The notes under the pieces were generated by a model that searched no databases, was not told the DNA's origin, and was given only the letters and a program-made list of their open reading frames with translations. 64,000 bases of DNA from Flectobacillus sp. BAB-3569 (GTDB lineage Bacteria > Bacteroidota > Bacteroidia > Cytophagales > Spirosomataceae). This document shows positions 28,334 to 38,065 of the stretch, piece after piece. The DNA is taken from assembly GCF_002270355.1 (NCBI RefSeq), contig NZ_NJFZ01000019.1, positions 49 to 64,048 on the forward strand, in the 5' to 3' direction. The position numbers and the translations under genes were made by a program. Positions within the stretch are counted from its first letter, which is position 1. Each line of letters begins with the position of its first letter.

Positions 28334-29179
28334 ATGCGTTTTTTATTGATTTTATTAATGCTTGCTAGTCAAGGACTAGCACAAACGGCTCGCTATAAAG
28401 TGGGGCTGATTGACCTCATGTTGTTGAAGCGACAAAAGTTAGGAGCCATTACGCTTACGCAACAGATTGGCGCTGACGGACTTGAATTGGATATGGGTGG
28501 TTTGGGGAAAAGACCTACTTTTGAAAACCAACTCGCCAACGATTCTATTCGTCAGGTTTTTATGGATAAGGCCAAAGAATTAAAACTTGAAATATGCTCA
28601 TTAGCCATGACAGGCTATTATGCTCAATCCTTTTGCGGTCGAGAAGAGTACCAACAATCTATTCGAGATTGTATCAAAACCATGAAAGCCATGAGTGTAA
28701 AAGTGGCATTTTTGCCTCTTGGCGTGCAATGTGACTTAAAAAAAGATCCATCTATTCGTGATTCGGTGGTTAGCAGATTAAAAATTGCTGGAAAAATGGC
28801 AGAAGAAGCAGGCGTAGTAATTGGTATTGAAACGGCCTTGAGTGCCAAAGAAGAAGTGGCCTTACTCAAGGAAATCGGTTCGCCGGCCATTCAGATTTAT
28901 TTTAACTTTTCAAATCCTTTGAAAGAAGGTCGTGATTTATATAAAGAGTTAAAAATTTTAGGGAAAAACCGTATTTGCATGATTCATGCCACCAATAAGG
29001 ATGGAGTTTGGCTAGAAAAAGACCCTGAAATAGATATGATTAAGGTCAAAAAGACTTTGGACAAAATGAAATGGTCGGGCTGGCTAATTATCGAACGCTC
29101 AAGAGATGCGAGCAAACCCAAAGATGTCAAAGGAAATTATAGCGCTAATACAGCTTATTTGAAAAAGATATTTCAATAG
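28334..29179 (+). CDS. Exported sugar isomerase/epimerase-like TIM barrel
   Basis: A 281-residue protein of the xylose-isomerase-like (AP endonuclease 2) superfamily with a signal peptide, MRFLLILLMLASQGLAQ. Blocks include LTQQIGADGLELDMGG, VVIGIETALSAKEE (Glu ligand), IQIYFNFSNPLKEGRDL (normally D-x-x-N), ICMIHATNKDG (His) and WLIIERSRDASKPKD (Glu). A periplasmic location is odd for a catabolic isomerase but common in Bacteroidota PULs; no substrate is known to me. It is the last gene before a strong hairpin, ending the unit begun at 14.4 kb. Confidence 0.72.
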   Translation: MRFLLILLMLASQGLAQTARYKVGLIDLMLLKRQKLGAITLTQQIGADGLELDMGGLGKRPTFENQLANDSIRQVFMDKAKELKLEICSLAMTGYYAQSFCGREEYQQSIRDCIKTMKAMSVKVAFLPLGVQCDLKKDPSIRDSVVSRLKIAGKMAEEAGVVIGIETALSAKEEVALLKEIGSPAIQIYFNFSNPLKEGRDLYKELKILGKNRICMIHATNKDGVWLEKDPEIDMIKVKKTLDKMKWSGWLIIERSRDASKPKDVKGNYSANTAYLKKIFQ

Positions 29180-29182
29180 AAG

Positions 29183-29219
29183 TTTCGAATAGGGTGCTTA
29201 AGTCGCACCCTATTCGAAA
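29183..29219. terminator. Strong hairpin terminator
   Basis: TTTCGAATAGGGTGC (29183-29197) and GCACCCTATTCGAAA (29205-29219) form a perfect 15-bp stem with a 7-base loop, 3 bp after the stop of the isomerase-like gene. It separates the 14.4-29.2 kb unit from the next one. The 374-bp gap 29180-29553 otherwise holds only the promoter at 29376-29435. Confidence 0.8.
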
Positions 29220-29375
29220 TTAAAGTTTGGGGAAATTACCATTCTGCCAAAAGATGACTTATTTTTAAATATAAAATATTGCGTCTTTACAGCAAATGTA
29301 TCTATTGAAATAATCACTAAATAAAGGATAGCTCGTATTCTTTTAGCAATTTAGCAAGAACTCCCCCTATGCAAA

Positions 29376-29435
29376 TATCCTATAATTTTCAGAGAAAATG
29401 GTAGATAGTCTGACCCTTCTAAGCATATACCTTTG
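29376..29435 (+). promoter_or_regulatory. Promoter with two upstream half-sites for the GH138-like unit
   Basis: TATCCTATAA (29376-29385), AATGGTAGAT (29397-29406, 21 bp on) and TACCTTTG (29428-29435, 31 bp on). The segment around the half-sites is strongly similar to that at 14.23 kb (TCCTATAATTT ... GAGAAAAT ... GTA ... TGACCC), showing common control. It implies a ~115-nt leader. Confidence 0.68.
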
Positions 29436-29553
29436 TATGTGTTAAATCTGATTTATTCCGAAAAAAATGCAAGATTTATTGAGCATCACGCCAATATCAT
29501 ATCAAAATACCTTTCGGATTAATCATAAGCTCTCAGATTCAGGACTATAAGTT

Positions 29554-32289
29554 ATGTACAAAATTTCACTGGTATTCTGTTGCCTCTTCCTATATGTATC
29601 CAATGTTTTGGCAAGTACTTTCTCTAAGGAAGGCGTGGCCAAAACGATTTATTTGCAAGTTCCTCAGCAAACTAATCCACGTATTGCCTATGGTGTCAAC
29701 AAACTACAAGCGGTGCTCGAAAGCATTGGCTATAAAGTTTATACCAACTCCAATACTTCCAAACCCCAAATTTGGATTGGTACTCAGCAAGCCCTAAACA
29801 ATAGCAATACTTTATCCAAAAAGGAAAGTTTTCGTTTATATAAATCTGCTCAAACTCCTTTACAAGTTATCGGTTTCGATGAATCGGGTGTGTTGTATGG
29901 TTGTTTGGAATTAGCTGAAAGAATTAAGCAGCAAAAAGCAGTTCCGCAAACCTTGGTGTATCAAGACCAACCCGAAATGGTACTTCGTGGCACTTGTGTA
30001 GGTATGCAAAAACCCACACTTTTACCTGACAGAGAAGTATATGAATATCCTTATACAGAAAAAGACTTCCCTTGGTTTTATGATAAAAAACTCTGGATTA
30101 GATACTTAGATATGATGGTCGAAAACCGTTATAACTCACTCTATATCTGGAACGGACATCCTTTTGCGTCCTTGGTTCGAGTAAAAGAATATCCTTATGC
30201 TGTAGAAGTTGACGATGCCACTTTTAAGAAAAATGAAGAAATGTATCGTTTCTTAACTGAAGAAGCAGACAAGAGAGGGATTTGGGTCATTCAGATGTTT
30301 TATAATATCATCGTGTCAAAGCCTTTTGCCGAGCATCACAAAATCAAAACCCAAGACCGTAATCGCCCGATTGTTCCATTGATAGCAGATTATACGCGTA
30401 AGTCTATTGCTGCTTTTGTAGAAAAATATCCTAATGTTGGTCTATTAATCACCTTGGGCGAAGCTATGGAAGGAGCAGGACAAGATGATGTTGATTGGTT
30501 TACTAAAACCATTATTCCTGGCGTGCAAGATGGACTAAAAGCTTTGGGTAAAACAACCGAACCGCCTATTGTGCTTCGTGCGCATGATACGGATGCGCCA
30601 AGGGTCATGAAGGAAGCCTTACCAATGTACAAAAATTTGTACACGATGGCAAAATACAATGGAGAAGCCCTAACTACCTATACACCAAGAGGTTCATGGG
30701 CTGAATTGCACCGTAAACTAAGCCAAATTGGTACAGTTCATATCGAAAATGTGCATCTTCTGTCAAATCTCGAACCATTTAGATATAGTTCGCCAGACTT
30801 TATCCAGAAGTGTGTGCAAGCCATGCACAACGTTTATGGCGCTAATGGACTGCATTTATACCCTCAAGCCTCTTACTGGGACTGGCCATACACCGCAGAC
30901 AAAACGTCTGAAAGACTTTTGCAAATCGACCGCGATGCGATGTGGTACAAAACATGGGCAAGATATGCTTGGCGTGCCAATCGTCCTGCGATAGAAGAAC
31001 AGCAGTTTTGGAAATCCTATCTCGGAAAAGAATATGGTTTAGCTACAAACCAAGCACAAGAAATTTTGGATGCCTACAACGAAACTGGAGAAATTGCACC
31101 CAAGCTTTTACGCAGATACGGTATCACCGATGGTAATCGTCAGACGCTAACCTTAGGAATGTTGATGACCCAATTGATTAATCCTTATCGTTATGGCTTA
31201 TTTACGATGTTATACGAATCAGAAGCACCTGAAGGTGAGATGATTATTGAATATGCAGAGAAAGAATGGAAAGGTCAAAAACACATCGGAGAAACGCCTG
31301 TGCAGATAGCCGATGAAGTAGTAGTTCATGGCAGAAAAGCGCAGGAAGCCATTGATAAAATAGCACAAAATGTCACTAAAAATACGGCTGAATTCAAGCG
31401 TTTGCAAAATGATGTTCATTGCTACAATGCTATGGCGCAGTTTTTTTCAGAAAAGGTTTATGCCGCGCTAGACTTAGTTCGTTATAAATATTCAAATCAA
31501 ATTAGTGATTTGGAAAAGGCTTTGCCACATCTAGAACGAAGCGTTGAGCATTATAGCAAACTGGTTGAATTGACAAAAGATACCTATTTGTACGCCAACA
31601 GTATGCAAACCAAACAGCGTAAAATTCCTATGCGTGGTGTCGATGCGACTTTCATTCACTGGAAAGAAATGTTACCCGTTTTCCAAAAAGAAGTAACTCG
31701 TTTATATACCGTTATCGATTCATTGAAGCAAAGTTCTGGTAAGGGCATCAAAGAAATCCAATATCTCAAACCAGCTCAGGTTCAACTCATAGATAATAGC
31801 TTAACAACCTATCCTTTAGCGAGTAACCAAAAAGTTTTTAGTGATACAAGCATTGTGATTCAAGGAATAGCACCAGAGTTAAAAAATCTTTCTGGTATTA
31901 TCTTATCAAAAAAAGCACAGATTACTAAAGGCACAGAGATTACGTTCAAGACAGACAAACCTGTGAAAGTTTTGGTAGGCTATTTCAATGAAAAGATAGG
32001 GATTTATGATGCGAAGAAAAGTGATTTTCTGCCAAAACCTCAACTTGAAATTGATGCCAGCGCCAATAACTTCGGACAAGCTGAAAGTAAGATTACCAAT
32101 GCAATGTTGCTAGGCGATTGGCCTCCTGTCAATATCCATACCTTCTCTTTCGAGGCGGGAACGCACACACTAAGCCTTGCCAAAGGAGTATGTTTAGTTC
32201 TTGGATTCGTAGATGGCTCACAAGAAATCAAAATCTTCGACGCAGGTTTTGCAGGTAATCAAAAAAATATAGACTGGACGGTAGAATAG
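29554..32289 (+). CDS. Putative exo-galacturonidase, GH138-like
   Basis: A 911-residue exported protein (MYKISLVFCCLFLYVSNVLA). Residues ~30-135 form a GH67/GH20-type non-catalytic alpha/beta domain (IAYGVNKLQAVLESIGYKVY ... QVIGFDESGVLYGCLELAERI). A TIM barrel follows (WIRYLDMMVENRYNSLYIWNGHPF; VGLLITLGEAMEGAGQDD; MAKYNGEAL) and then helical and beta-sandwich parts. E303 and E371 are the likely catalytic pair. The layout fits GH138, the rhamnogalacturonan-II alpha-galacturonidases; GH115/GH67-like glucuronidases are the alternative. The locus context (GH140, GH106, GH78) favours RG-II. First gene of the third coordinated unit. Confidence 0.55.
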   Translation: MYKISLVFCCLFLYVSNVLASTFSKEGVAKTIYLQVPQQTNPRIAYGVNKLQAVLESIGYKVYTNSNTSKPQIWIGTQQALNNSNTLSKKESFRLYKSAQTPLQVIGFDESGVLYGCLELAERIKQQKAVPQTLVYQDQPEMVLRGTCVGMQKPTLLPDREVYEYPYTEKDFPWFYDKKLWIRYLDMMVENRYNSLYIWNGHPFASLVRVKEYPYAVEVDDATFKKNEEMYRFLTEEADKRGIWVIQMFYNIIVSKPFAEHHKIKTQDRNRPIVPLIADYTRKSIAAFVEKYPNVGLLITLGEAMEGAGQDDVDWFTKTIIPGVQDGLKALGKTTEPPIVLRAHDTDAPRVMKEALPMYKNLYTMAKYNGEALTTYTPRGSWAELHRKLSQIGTVHIENVHLLSNLEPFRYSSPDFIQKCVQAMHNVYGANGLHLYPQASYWDWPYTADKTSERLLQIDRDAMWYKTWARYAWRANRPAIEEQQFWKSYLGKEYGLATNQAQEILDAYNETGEIAPKLLRRYGITDGNRQTLTLGMLMTQLINPYRYGLFTMLYESEAPEGEMIIEYAEKEWKGQKHIGETPVQIADEVVVHGRKAQEAIDKIAQNVTKNTAEFKRLQNDVHCYNAMAQFFSEKVYAALDLVRYKYSNQISDLEKALPHLERSVEHYSKLVELTKDTYLYANSMQTKQRKIPMRGVDATFIHWKEMLPVFQKEVTRLYTVIDSLKQSSGKGIKEIQYLKPAQVQLIDNSLTTYPLASNQKVFSDTSIVIQGIAPELKNLSGIILSKKAQITKGTEITFKTDKPVKVLVGYFNEKIGIYDAKKSDFLPKPQLEIDASANNFGQAESKITNAMLLGDWPPVNIHTFSFEAGTHTLSLAKGVCLVLGFVDGSQEIKIFDAGFAGNQKNIDWTVE

Positions 32290-32293
32290 TGAT

Positions 32294-32352
32294 GAATGAT
32301 GAGTTGTGAGTGATGAATGATTATTTTATTCATCACTCACAACTCATCATTC
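32294..32352. repeat. Perfect 25-bp palindrome after GH138-like gene
   Basis: The 25-bp arms at 32294-32318 and 32328-32352 (left arm starting GAATGATGAGTTGTGAGTG) are exactly complementary around a 9-base loop, 5 bp after a stop codon. The same words (GATGAGTTGTGA, ACAACTCATCA) occur in other gaps here, so this is a dispersed repeat that may also terminate transcription. Confidence 0.7.
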
Positions 32353-32372
32353 ACAATTAAGAAATCATGTAC

Positions 32373-33917
32373 ATGAAAAAAATATTAAGCCTTTGGGGCT
32401 GTATTCTTCTGGGTTATGGGAGTGTGGCTCAGAAGAACGATTTTGTGGGAACCAAAACCTTAGCTTCGGCAGTTGAGCGATACAATGCGCTAGATAAAGA
32501 AGAAGCTGTAATTAATTATATCCCCAATGCACAATCTTACGAATGGTTGTCGCAGAATATTCCTTTGTTGGACTGCCCAGATTCATTGCTTCAAGAGATT
32601 TACTATTATCGTTGGTGGGCATTGCGAAAGCACCTCAAGCAAACACCCGACGGCTTTATTTTTACCGAGTTTATTACCAAAGTAAATCATGCTGGTAAAC
32701 ACAATGCCATCAGTAGTGCCTTGGGGCATCATATTTACGAAACTCGTTGGCTTCGTAATCAGCAATATACCGACGATTATATTCGCTTTTGGCTGTATGT
32801 CGACCCCAAGCATAATGTACAACGTTTCCATGCCTTTAGTAGCTGGATTGATGACGCTGTGTATCAACGTTATTTAGTCAATCTGGATAAATCTTTTTTA
32901 GAAAAAAACCTTCAGACGCTTGTTGCTGACTACAAAAAATGGGAGGAAGAACGCCAATTACCCAACGGAATGTTCTATCAATTTGATGTAAAAGATGCGA
33001 TGGAAGAGTCTATTAGTGGGGGGAGAAAAGATAAAAATATTCGTCCGACCATCAATAGCTATATGTATGCCAATGCAAAATCTTTGGCCAAAATGGCAGA
33101 ATTATTGGGCGATGCAAACACACAAAAGATTTTTACAGAAAAAGCCAATTTCCTCAGAAAAGCCGTTGAAGATACTTTATGGGACGATAAGGCCTTCTTT
33201 TTTAAGGTAAAATTAGAGAAAACAAAATCTTTCTCAGACGCTCGCGAGGCTATTGGTTTTATTCCTTGGTATTTTAATTTACCAGAAGATAAGCCCAATT
33301 ATGCCAAACAATGGAGCCAGCTTGTCGATACTTTGGGTTTTAAAGCAAAATGGGGTATTACCACAGCTGAGCGTCGCCACCCTTTGTTTCGTACACATGG
33401 TTCAGGACATGGATGCGAATGGGACGGACCACTCTGGCCCTATGCTACTACACAGACGTTGAAGGCGCTGTCCAATTTGCTCAATAATTACAAACATAAA
33501 GGCAATATGACCCCTCAGATTTTTTATGACGAACTAAAGAAATATGCCTTTTCGCATCAAATGAACGGTAAACTTTATTTAGGTGAATATCAAGATGAGA
33601 AAAATGGGGAATGGCTCAAAGGCGACAATCCAAGAAGTAAGTTCTATAACCACTCCGCTTATGCAGATTTGATTATCAGCGATTTAATAGGATTAAAACC
33701 TCGTGAAGACCAAGTACTAGAAATCAGTCCTTTGATTTCTGGTAAACAATGGGCTTGGTTTTGTCTAGAAAATATTTCCTATCATGGAAAACTCATCACA
33801 ATCCTTTGGGACGAAACTGGTAAAAAGTACAACAAAGGCAAAGGACTACAAGTTTTCGCCGATGGCAAAATCATTGGCAAGTCCAAGAAACTCAAAAAAG
33901 TAAGATTTAATATCTAG
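32373..33917 (+). CDS. (alpha/alpha)6-barrel glycoside hydrolase, MGH1/GH63-like
   Basis: About 514 residues from MKKILSLWGCILLGYGSVAQ (ATG 32373; another ATG two codons upstream). Predominantly helical: YYYRWWALRKHLKQTPDGF, FHAFSSWIDDAVYQRYLVNL, NSYMYANAKSLAKMAELLGD and GCEWDGPLWPYATTQTLKAL are repeats of an (alpha/alpha)6 barrel, as in trehalase/GH63/MGH1-type enzymes. Candidate acids are the DD of SWIDDAVY and the E/D of CEWDGPLW. A C-terminal beta module follows (~440-514). The glycan substrate is unknown; position argues for a pectic oligosaccharide. Confidence 0.68.
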   Translation: MKKILSLWGCILLGYGSVAQKNDFVGTKTLASAVERYNALDKEEAVINYIPNAQSYEWLSQNIPLLDCPDSLLQEIYYYRWWALRKHLKQTPDGFIFTEFITKVNHAGKHNAISSALGHHIYETRWLRNQQYTDDYIRFWLYVDPKHNVQRFHAFSSWIDDAVYQRYLVNLDKSFLEKNLQTLVADYKKWEEERQLPNGMFYQFDVKDAMEESISGGRKDKNIRPTINSYMYANAKSLAKMAELLGDANTQKIFTEKANFLRKAVEDTLWDDKAFFFKVKLEKTKSFSDAREAIGFIPWYFNLPEDKPNYAKQWSQLVDTLGFKAKWGITTAERRHPLFRTHGSGHGCEWDGPLWPYATTQTLKALSNLLNNYKHKGNMTPQIFYDELKKYAFSHQMNGKLYLGEYQDEKNGEWLKGDNPRSKFYNHSAYADLIISDLIGLKPREDQVLEISPLISGKQWAWFCLENISYHGKLITILWDETGKKYNKGKGLQVFADGKIIGKSKKLKKVRFNI

Positions 33918-34067
33918 AAGCTGTAGGCTTTAAGCAATAGGCATTAGGCAAAATGTATCCTCGGTCAGTGTTCCTTTCGACACGAATTGAACTTTAAGCC
34001 TACGACATAAAGCTTAAAGCCTAAGGCAGAATTAATTTGTTTAATTACAAAACCCTAAACCCTAACT

Positions 34068-35648
34068 ATGCTTTCACCTCTAGCAGAAAAACTCACTTGG
34101 CTTGATTATGCCATTGTGGGCATATATCTAATTGTATTGTTGGTTATTGGCTATCGTGCAAGTCGTCAAAAAAATACCGACGAAACGCTTTTTCTAGCCA
34201 ATAAATCACTGGATTGGTACAGTATCGGTTTTAATATGTGGGGAACAAATGTGGGACCTTCCATGCTTTTGGCATTTGCGAGTATTGGTTATAGCACAGG
34301 TATTGTGGCAGTAAACTTTGAGTGGTATGCCTTTGTATTCTTGTTTTTGCTAGCCATTGTTTTTGCCCCAAAATACATTGCCTCGAAAGTATCCACTATG
34401 CCAGAGTTTATGGGTAAGCGTTATGGAGATTCTACCCAAAACATCTTAGCATGGTATGCCCTCATCAAAATTTTGATTTCTTGGTTATCGCTCGGTTTGT
34501 TTTCTGGAGGTTTTTTGGTTCGACAAATTTTAGGCGTTCCAATGGCTCCTGCGGTGATTGTGTTGGTGCTATTTGCGGGGCTCTTTGCCTATATGGGTGG
34601 GCTCAAGGCTATTGCAAAAGTAAATGTTTTCCAAATGATTCTTTTGATTGGAGTTTCTACTACGCTCACGATCTTAGGATTACAGAAAGTTGGAGGTATC
34701 TCAAATATGTATCAACAAGTGCCAGCAGATTTCTGGACTTTGATTCATCCTGCCAATGATACCAAATATCCTTGGCCAGCTATTTTGTTGGGTTATCCTG
34801 TTTCAGCAATTGCATTTTTCTGTACTGACCAAGCCATGGTACAATCAGTTTTAGGAGCAAGAACCCTCGAACAAGGTCAATTAGGAGTAAACTTCATCGC
34901 TTGGTTAAAAATCTTATCTCTACCGTTATTTATCTTGACAGGGGTTATTTGCCATATTCTATTTCCTAACCTAACAGACCCCTCAATGGCATATATGACC
35001 ATGGTAACCAATTTGTTTCCTGCAGGATTAAATGGTTTAGTCATTGTTGTGTTGATTGCGGTATTGGTCGGAACGATTGGTTCGTCACTCAACTCACTGA
35101 GTACTGTTTTTACGATGGATGTTTATGTCAAAAAAATTAATCCAACGGCCAGTAACGAACAAATCATCAAAGTAGGTCGCTTGACGGTACTAGCAGGTTG
35201 CGTATTTGCCGTATTGATGGCATTGGCCATTGATTCTATTAAAGGACTCAATTTGTTCGATGTATTTCAGTCGGTTTTGGGCTTTATTGCACCACCACTT
35301 TCTGTAGTGTTCTTACTAACCGTTTTCTGGAAAGCCATGACACAAAAAGCCGTAAACGCCATTTTATCTTATGGCTCTGCCTTTAGTCTTGGCGTTGGGG
35401 TATTGTATTTATGGGTTTTTACGCCTGACAAATACAGTTTTTGGCCGCATTATCTCTTGTTATCCTTTTTCATTTTTGCCTTTTTGGCATTTGTCGCAGT
35501 GATTATTTCTATTACTGACAAAAAACCAGTTATCTATCTTTCTGAAAAAGAAGAATCTAGTCAAGAATTTAAACCAAGCACCAGAGTAATTACCCTTTGG
35601 ACAGCCTTAGTGGTTGTGATGGTTTCGTTATATCTGTTTTTTAGTTAA
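34068..35648 (+). CDS. Sodium:solute symporter (SSS family)
   Basis: A 526-residue inner-membrane protein with about 13-14 hydrophobic helices. It begins LDYAIVGIYLIVLLVIGYRASRQKNTDETLFLANKSLDWYSIG, a standard SSS/SGLT start. Other typical blocks are GFNMWGTNVGPSMLLAFASIGY, MPEFMGKRYGD and LVGTIGSSLNSLSTVFTMDVY (sodium site). It probably imports monosaccharides set free by the surrounding enzymes, such as rhamnose or galacturonate. It is the only recognisable transporter of the locus in this window. Confidence 0.88.
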   Translation: MLSPLAEKLTWLDYAIVGIYLIVLLVIGYRASRQKNTDETLFLANKSLDWYSIGFNMWGTNVGPSMLLAFASIGYSTGIVAVNFEWYAFVFLFLLAIVFAPKYIASKVSTMPEFMGKRYGDSTQNILAWYALIKILISWLSLGLFSGGFLVRQILGVPMAPAVIVLVLFAGLFAYMGGLKAIAKVNVFQMILLIGVSTTLTILGLQKVGGISNMYQQVPADFWTLIHPANDTKYPWPAILLGYPVSAIAFFCTDQAMVQSVLGARTLEQGQLGVNFIAWLKILSLPLFILTGVICHILFPNLTDPSMAYMTMVTNLFPAGLNGLVIVVLIAVLVGTIGSSLNSLSTVFTMDVYVKKINPTASNEQIIKVGRLTVLAGCVFAVLMALAIDSIKGLNLFDVFQSVLGFIAPPLSVVFLLTVFWKAMTQKAVNAILSYGSAFSLGVGVLYLWVFTPDKYSFWPHYLLLSFFIFAFLAFVAVIISITDKKPVIYLSEKEESSQEFKPSTRVITLWTALVVVMVSLYLFFS

Positions 35649-35679
35649 AACAATCATTTTAAGTAATCGTGCAGAATAA

Positions 35680-35845
35680 GATTTAAGTTATGTGTTTAGG
35701 CACTAGGCAACAGGCACAAGGCACAGAGTGTTAATATATTTTTTATTACCCACAGTCATGCTTTTTTCCAAAACCCACCGCCGAAAGCTGTTACCTGAAA
35801 GCCCCAAGCATAATCTTAAATTTTATTTTGCCTACTAATTTAAAG
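35680..35845. repeat. MITE-like repeat, copy 2
   Basis: Shares with 19509-19692 the words AGGCAACAGGCA, AAGGCACAGAGTGTTAA, CATGCTTTTTTCCAAA, CCCACCGCCGAAAGC and TCTTAAATTTTATTTTGC. The left terminal repeat is decayed (GCAGAATAAGATTTAA). Non-coding, lying between the symporter and a GH78 gene. Confidence 0.7.
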
Positions 35846-35878
35846 CGAGCTTTTTCGCCCCCAAACCTCAATTCATAC

Positions 35879-38065
35879 ATGAAACGTTTTTTCTACAAAA
35901 GCCTTTTGCAGTCCCAACTCATCTTGGGACTTTGGTTGTTTAGTGCAGGAGTCGGTCTTGCACAACAAGCGACTTGGATTTGGTATCCAGGAGATTTTGA
36001 AATTTGGTTAGGCAATAAAATGCAAAACCGCCGTACTGAGCGTGGTGTTTTTTTTCCACCTTTCTGGAAATTGGACAGTCATTATAACTTGATTGATTTT
36101 CATAAATCATTCACACTCAATGCACCAGAAGAAGTTTCGATTTTTGTAGAAGGACAATATAATGTTAAAATTGATGGAAAAGCCATTATGGGCTATCCTA
36201 AAAAAATCACAATGCCCGCAGGGAAACATAAGTTGAGTTTGAAGGTGTTCTGCCAAGACCGTGTTCCTGCTATTTTTATTCAAGGAAAAAATGTGGTTTC
36301 TGACAACTCTTGGTTGGTGACTTTTGAGGATAAAGAATGGATTGACGAAACAGGAAAAGCTTCTGACCAATCGGGTACGACATGGCTCAATGCTGGCTCT
36401 TGGAATTTTAACACGCCAGCACAAGCGCCTTCCAAATTTAGCTTGGCCACCAAAGCACAAAAACCTGTAAAAGTGGAAACGCTAAAAGAGGGAACGATTA
36501 TAGATTTTGGCAAGGAAACATTTGGTTTTGTTCAACTCAAAGGATTGAAAGGAATAGGGAAAGTTGAGATTTTTTATGGTGAATCCAAAGAAGAAGCATT
36601 GGATACAGAACATTGTGAAACGCTCGACCAACTCACTATCAATCAGGCTATTGCCAAAGATTCGACGATGGAATTGACGAAGGCTTTTCGATATATTTTT
36701 ATCAAAAAATCGCCAGCCGTATCCTTCAAAGAGGTATCCATGTTGTATGAGTATATGCCTGAGAAAGAGCGCGGTAGCTTTCGCTGTTCAGACGAGCAAA
36801 TTAATCAGATTTATGACGTAGCCAAATATACGTTTCAGCTCAATACGCGTGAGTTTTTCATAGATGGTATCAAACGTGACCGCTGGATTTGGTCGGGCGA
36901 TGCCTACCAGAGTTATTTGATGAACTACTATTCATTCTTTGACTCGCCTGCCGTTACTCGGACGCTTTTGGCTTTGCGTGGAAAAGACCCTGTGACTAGC
37001 CATATTAACACTATTATGGATTACACATTCTATTGGTTTTTAGGTATTTACGACTACTATCTTTATACAGGAGATAAAACTTTTATCCAACAGTTTTATC
37101 CTCGAATGCAAACCTTGATGGAGTATTGTCTAAGTCGTCGTAACAAAGATGGTATGATGGAAGGGCTTTCGGGTGATTGGGTATTTATCGACTGGGCAGA
37201 AGGTTTGAGCAAAAAAGGAGCTGTAAGTTTTGAGCAGCTATTACTTACTCGTAGTCTAGAAACCATGACTCTCTGCGCCAATATTGCTGATGATACAAAA
37301 GGGGCTACTCGCTACAAACAAATAGGCGAAGAGCTCAAAGCGAAGTTTTTTAACACCTATTGGAATGAAAACAAACACGCTTTTGTGCATAGTCAAGTAG
37401 ATGGAAAACAGACCGATAACGTAACCCGATATAGCAATATGTTTGCGATTTTCTTCAATTATTTGGATGATGCCAAAAAACAAGGAATCAAAAATCATGT
37501 TTTGTTAAATGATAAAATTCAAAAAATCACTACGCCATATATGCGTTTTTACGAATTGGAAGCGTTGTGTGCTTTAGGTGAACAAAAATTCGTTTTAGAC
37601 GAAATGAAATCCTATTGGGGCGGTATGCTCAAACTTGGAGCGACCTCTTTCTGGGAAGAATATAATCCAGCAAAATCAGGAGCTGAGCATTACGCCATGT
37701 ATGGTCGTCCGTTCGGAAAAAGTCTTTGTCACGCTTGGGGCGCAAGTCCTATTTATTTATTAGGAAAATACTATTTGGGCGTAAAACCCACAAGTCCTGC
37801 GTATGAGCAATACGACATTACGCCTGAGCTTGGTGGCTTAGCTTGGATGGAAGGAAGCGTTCCAACCCCAAAAGGTGATGTCAAATTGTATTGTAGCAAA
37901 GAATCTATCAAAATAACTGGTACCAATGATGGCGTTGGAAAACTTAAATTTAAAAGTCAAACTACCCCAACTTGCGCTCAAGGAACAATTCAATCCGTTG
38001 GAAATCAATGGTATGAGTTAAGCATTCCCAAAGGACAAATCATCGAAGTGAAGTATCAGCAGTAG
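35879..38065 (+). CDS. GH78-type alpha-L-rhamnosidase, short form
   Basis: A 728-residue exported enzyme; start chosen at MKRFFYKSLLQSQLILGLWLFSAGVGLAQ (ATG 35879) for its signal peptide. Beta-sandwich domains (~30-300) precede an (alpha/alpha)6 catalytic barrel starting at MPEKERGSFRCSDEQINQIYDVAKYT. The acid region is REFFIDGIKRDRWIWSGDAYQS, matching the DCPxRDExxGWxGD box of GH78 with the first residues altered. A second conserved Glu lies in GATSFWEEYNPAKSG. It would release terminal rhamnose. It is shorter than the next GH78 and lacks an N-terminal module. Confidence 0.82.
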   Translation: MKRFFYKSLLQSQLILGLWLFSAGVGLAQQATWIWYPGDFEIWLGNKMQNRRTERGVFFPPFWKLDSHYNLIDFHKSFTLNAPEEVSIFVEGQYNVKIDGKAIMGYPKKITMPAGKHKLSLKVFCQDRVPAIFIQGKNVVSDNSWLVTFEDKEWIDETGKASDQSGTTWLNAGSWNFNTPAQAPSKFSLATKAQKPVKVETLKEGTIIDFGKETFGFVQLKGLKGIGKVEIFYGESKEEALDTEHCETLDQLTINQAIAKDSTMELTKAFRYIFIKKSPAVSFKEVSMLYEYMPEKERGSFRCSDEQINQIYDVAKYTFQLNTREFFIDGIKRDRWIWSGDAYQSYLMNYYSFFDSPAVTRTLLALRGKDPVTSHINTIMDYTFYWFLGIYDYYLYTGDKTFIQQFYPRMQTLMEYCLSRRNKDGMMEGLSGDWVFIDWAEGLSKKGAVSFEQLLLTRSLETMTLCANIADDTKGATRYKQIGEELKAKFFNTYWNENKHAFVHSQVDGKQTDNVTRYSNMFAIFFNYLDDAKKQGIKNHVLLNDKIQKITTPYMRFYELEALCALGEQKFVLDEMKSYWGGMLKLGATSFWEEYNPAKSGAEHYAMYGRPFGKSLCHAWGASPIYLLGKYYLGVKPTSPAYEQYDITPELGGLAWMEGSVPTPKGDVKLYCSKESIKITGTNDGVGKLKFKSQTTPTCAQGTIQSVGNQWYELSIPKGQIIEVKYQQ

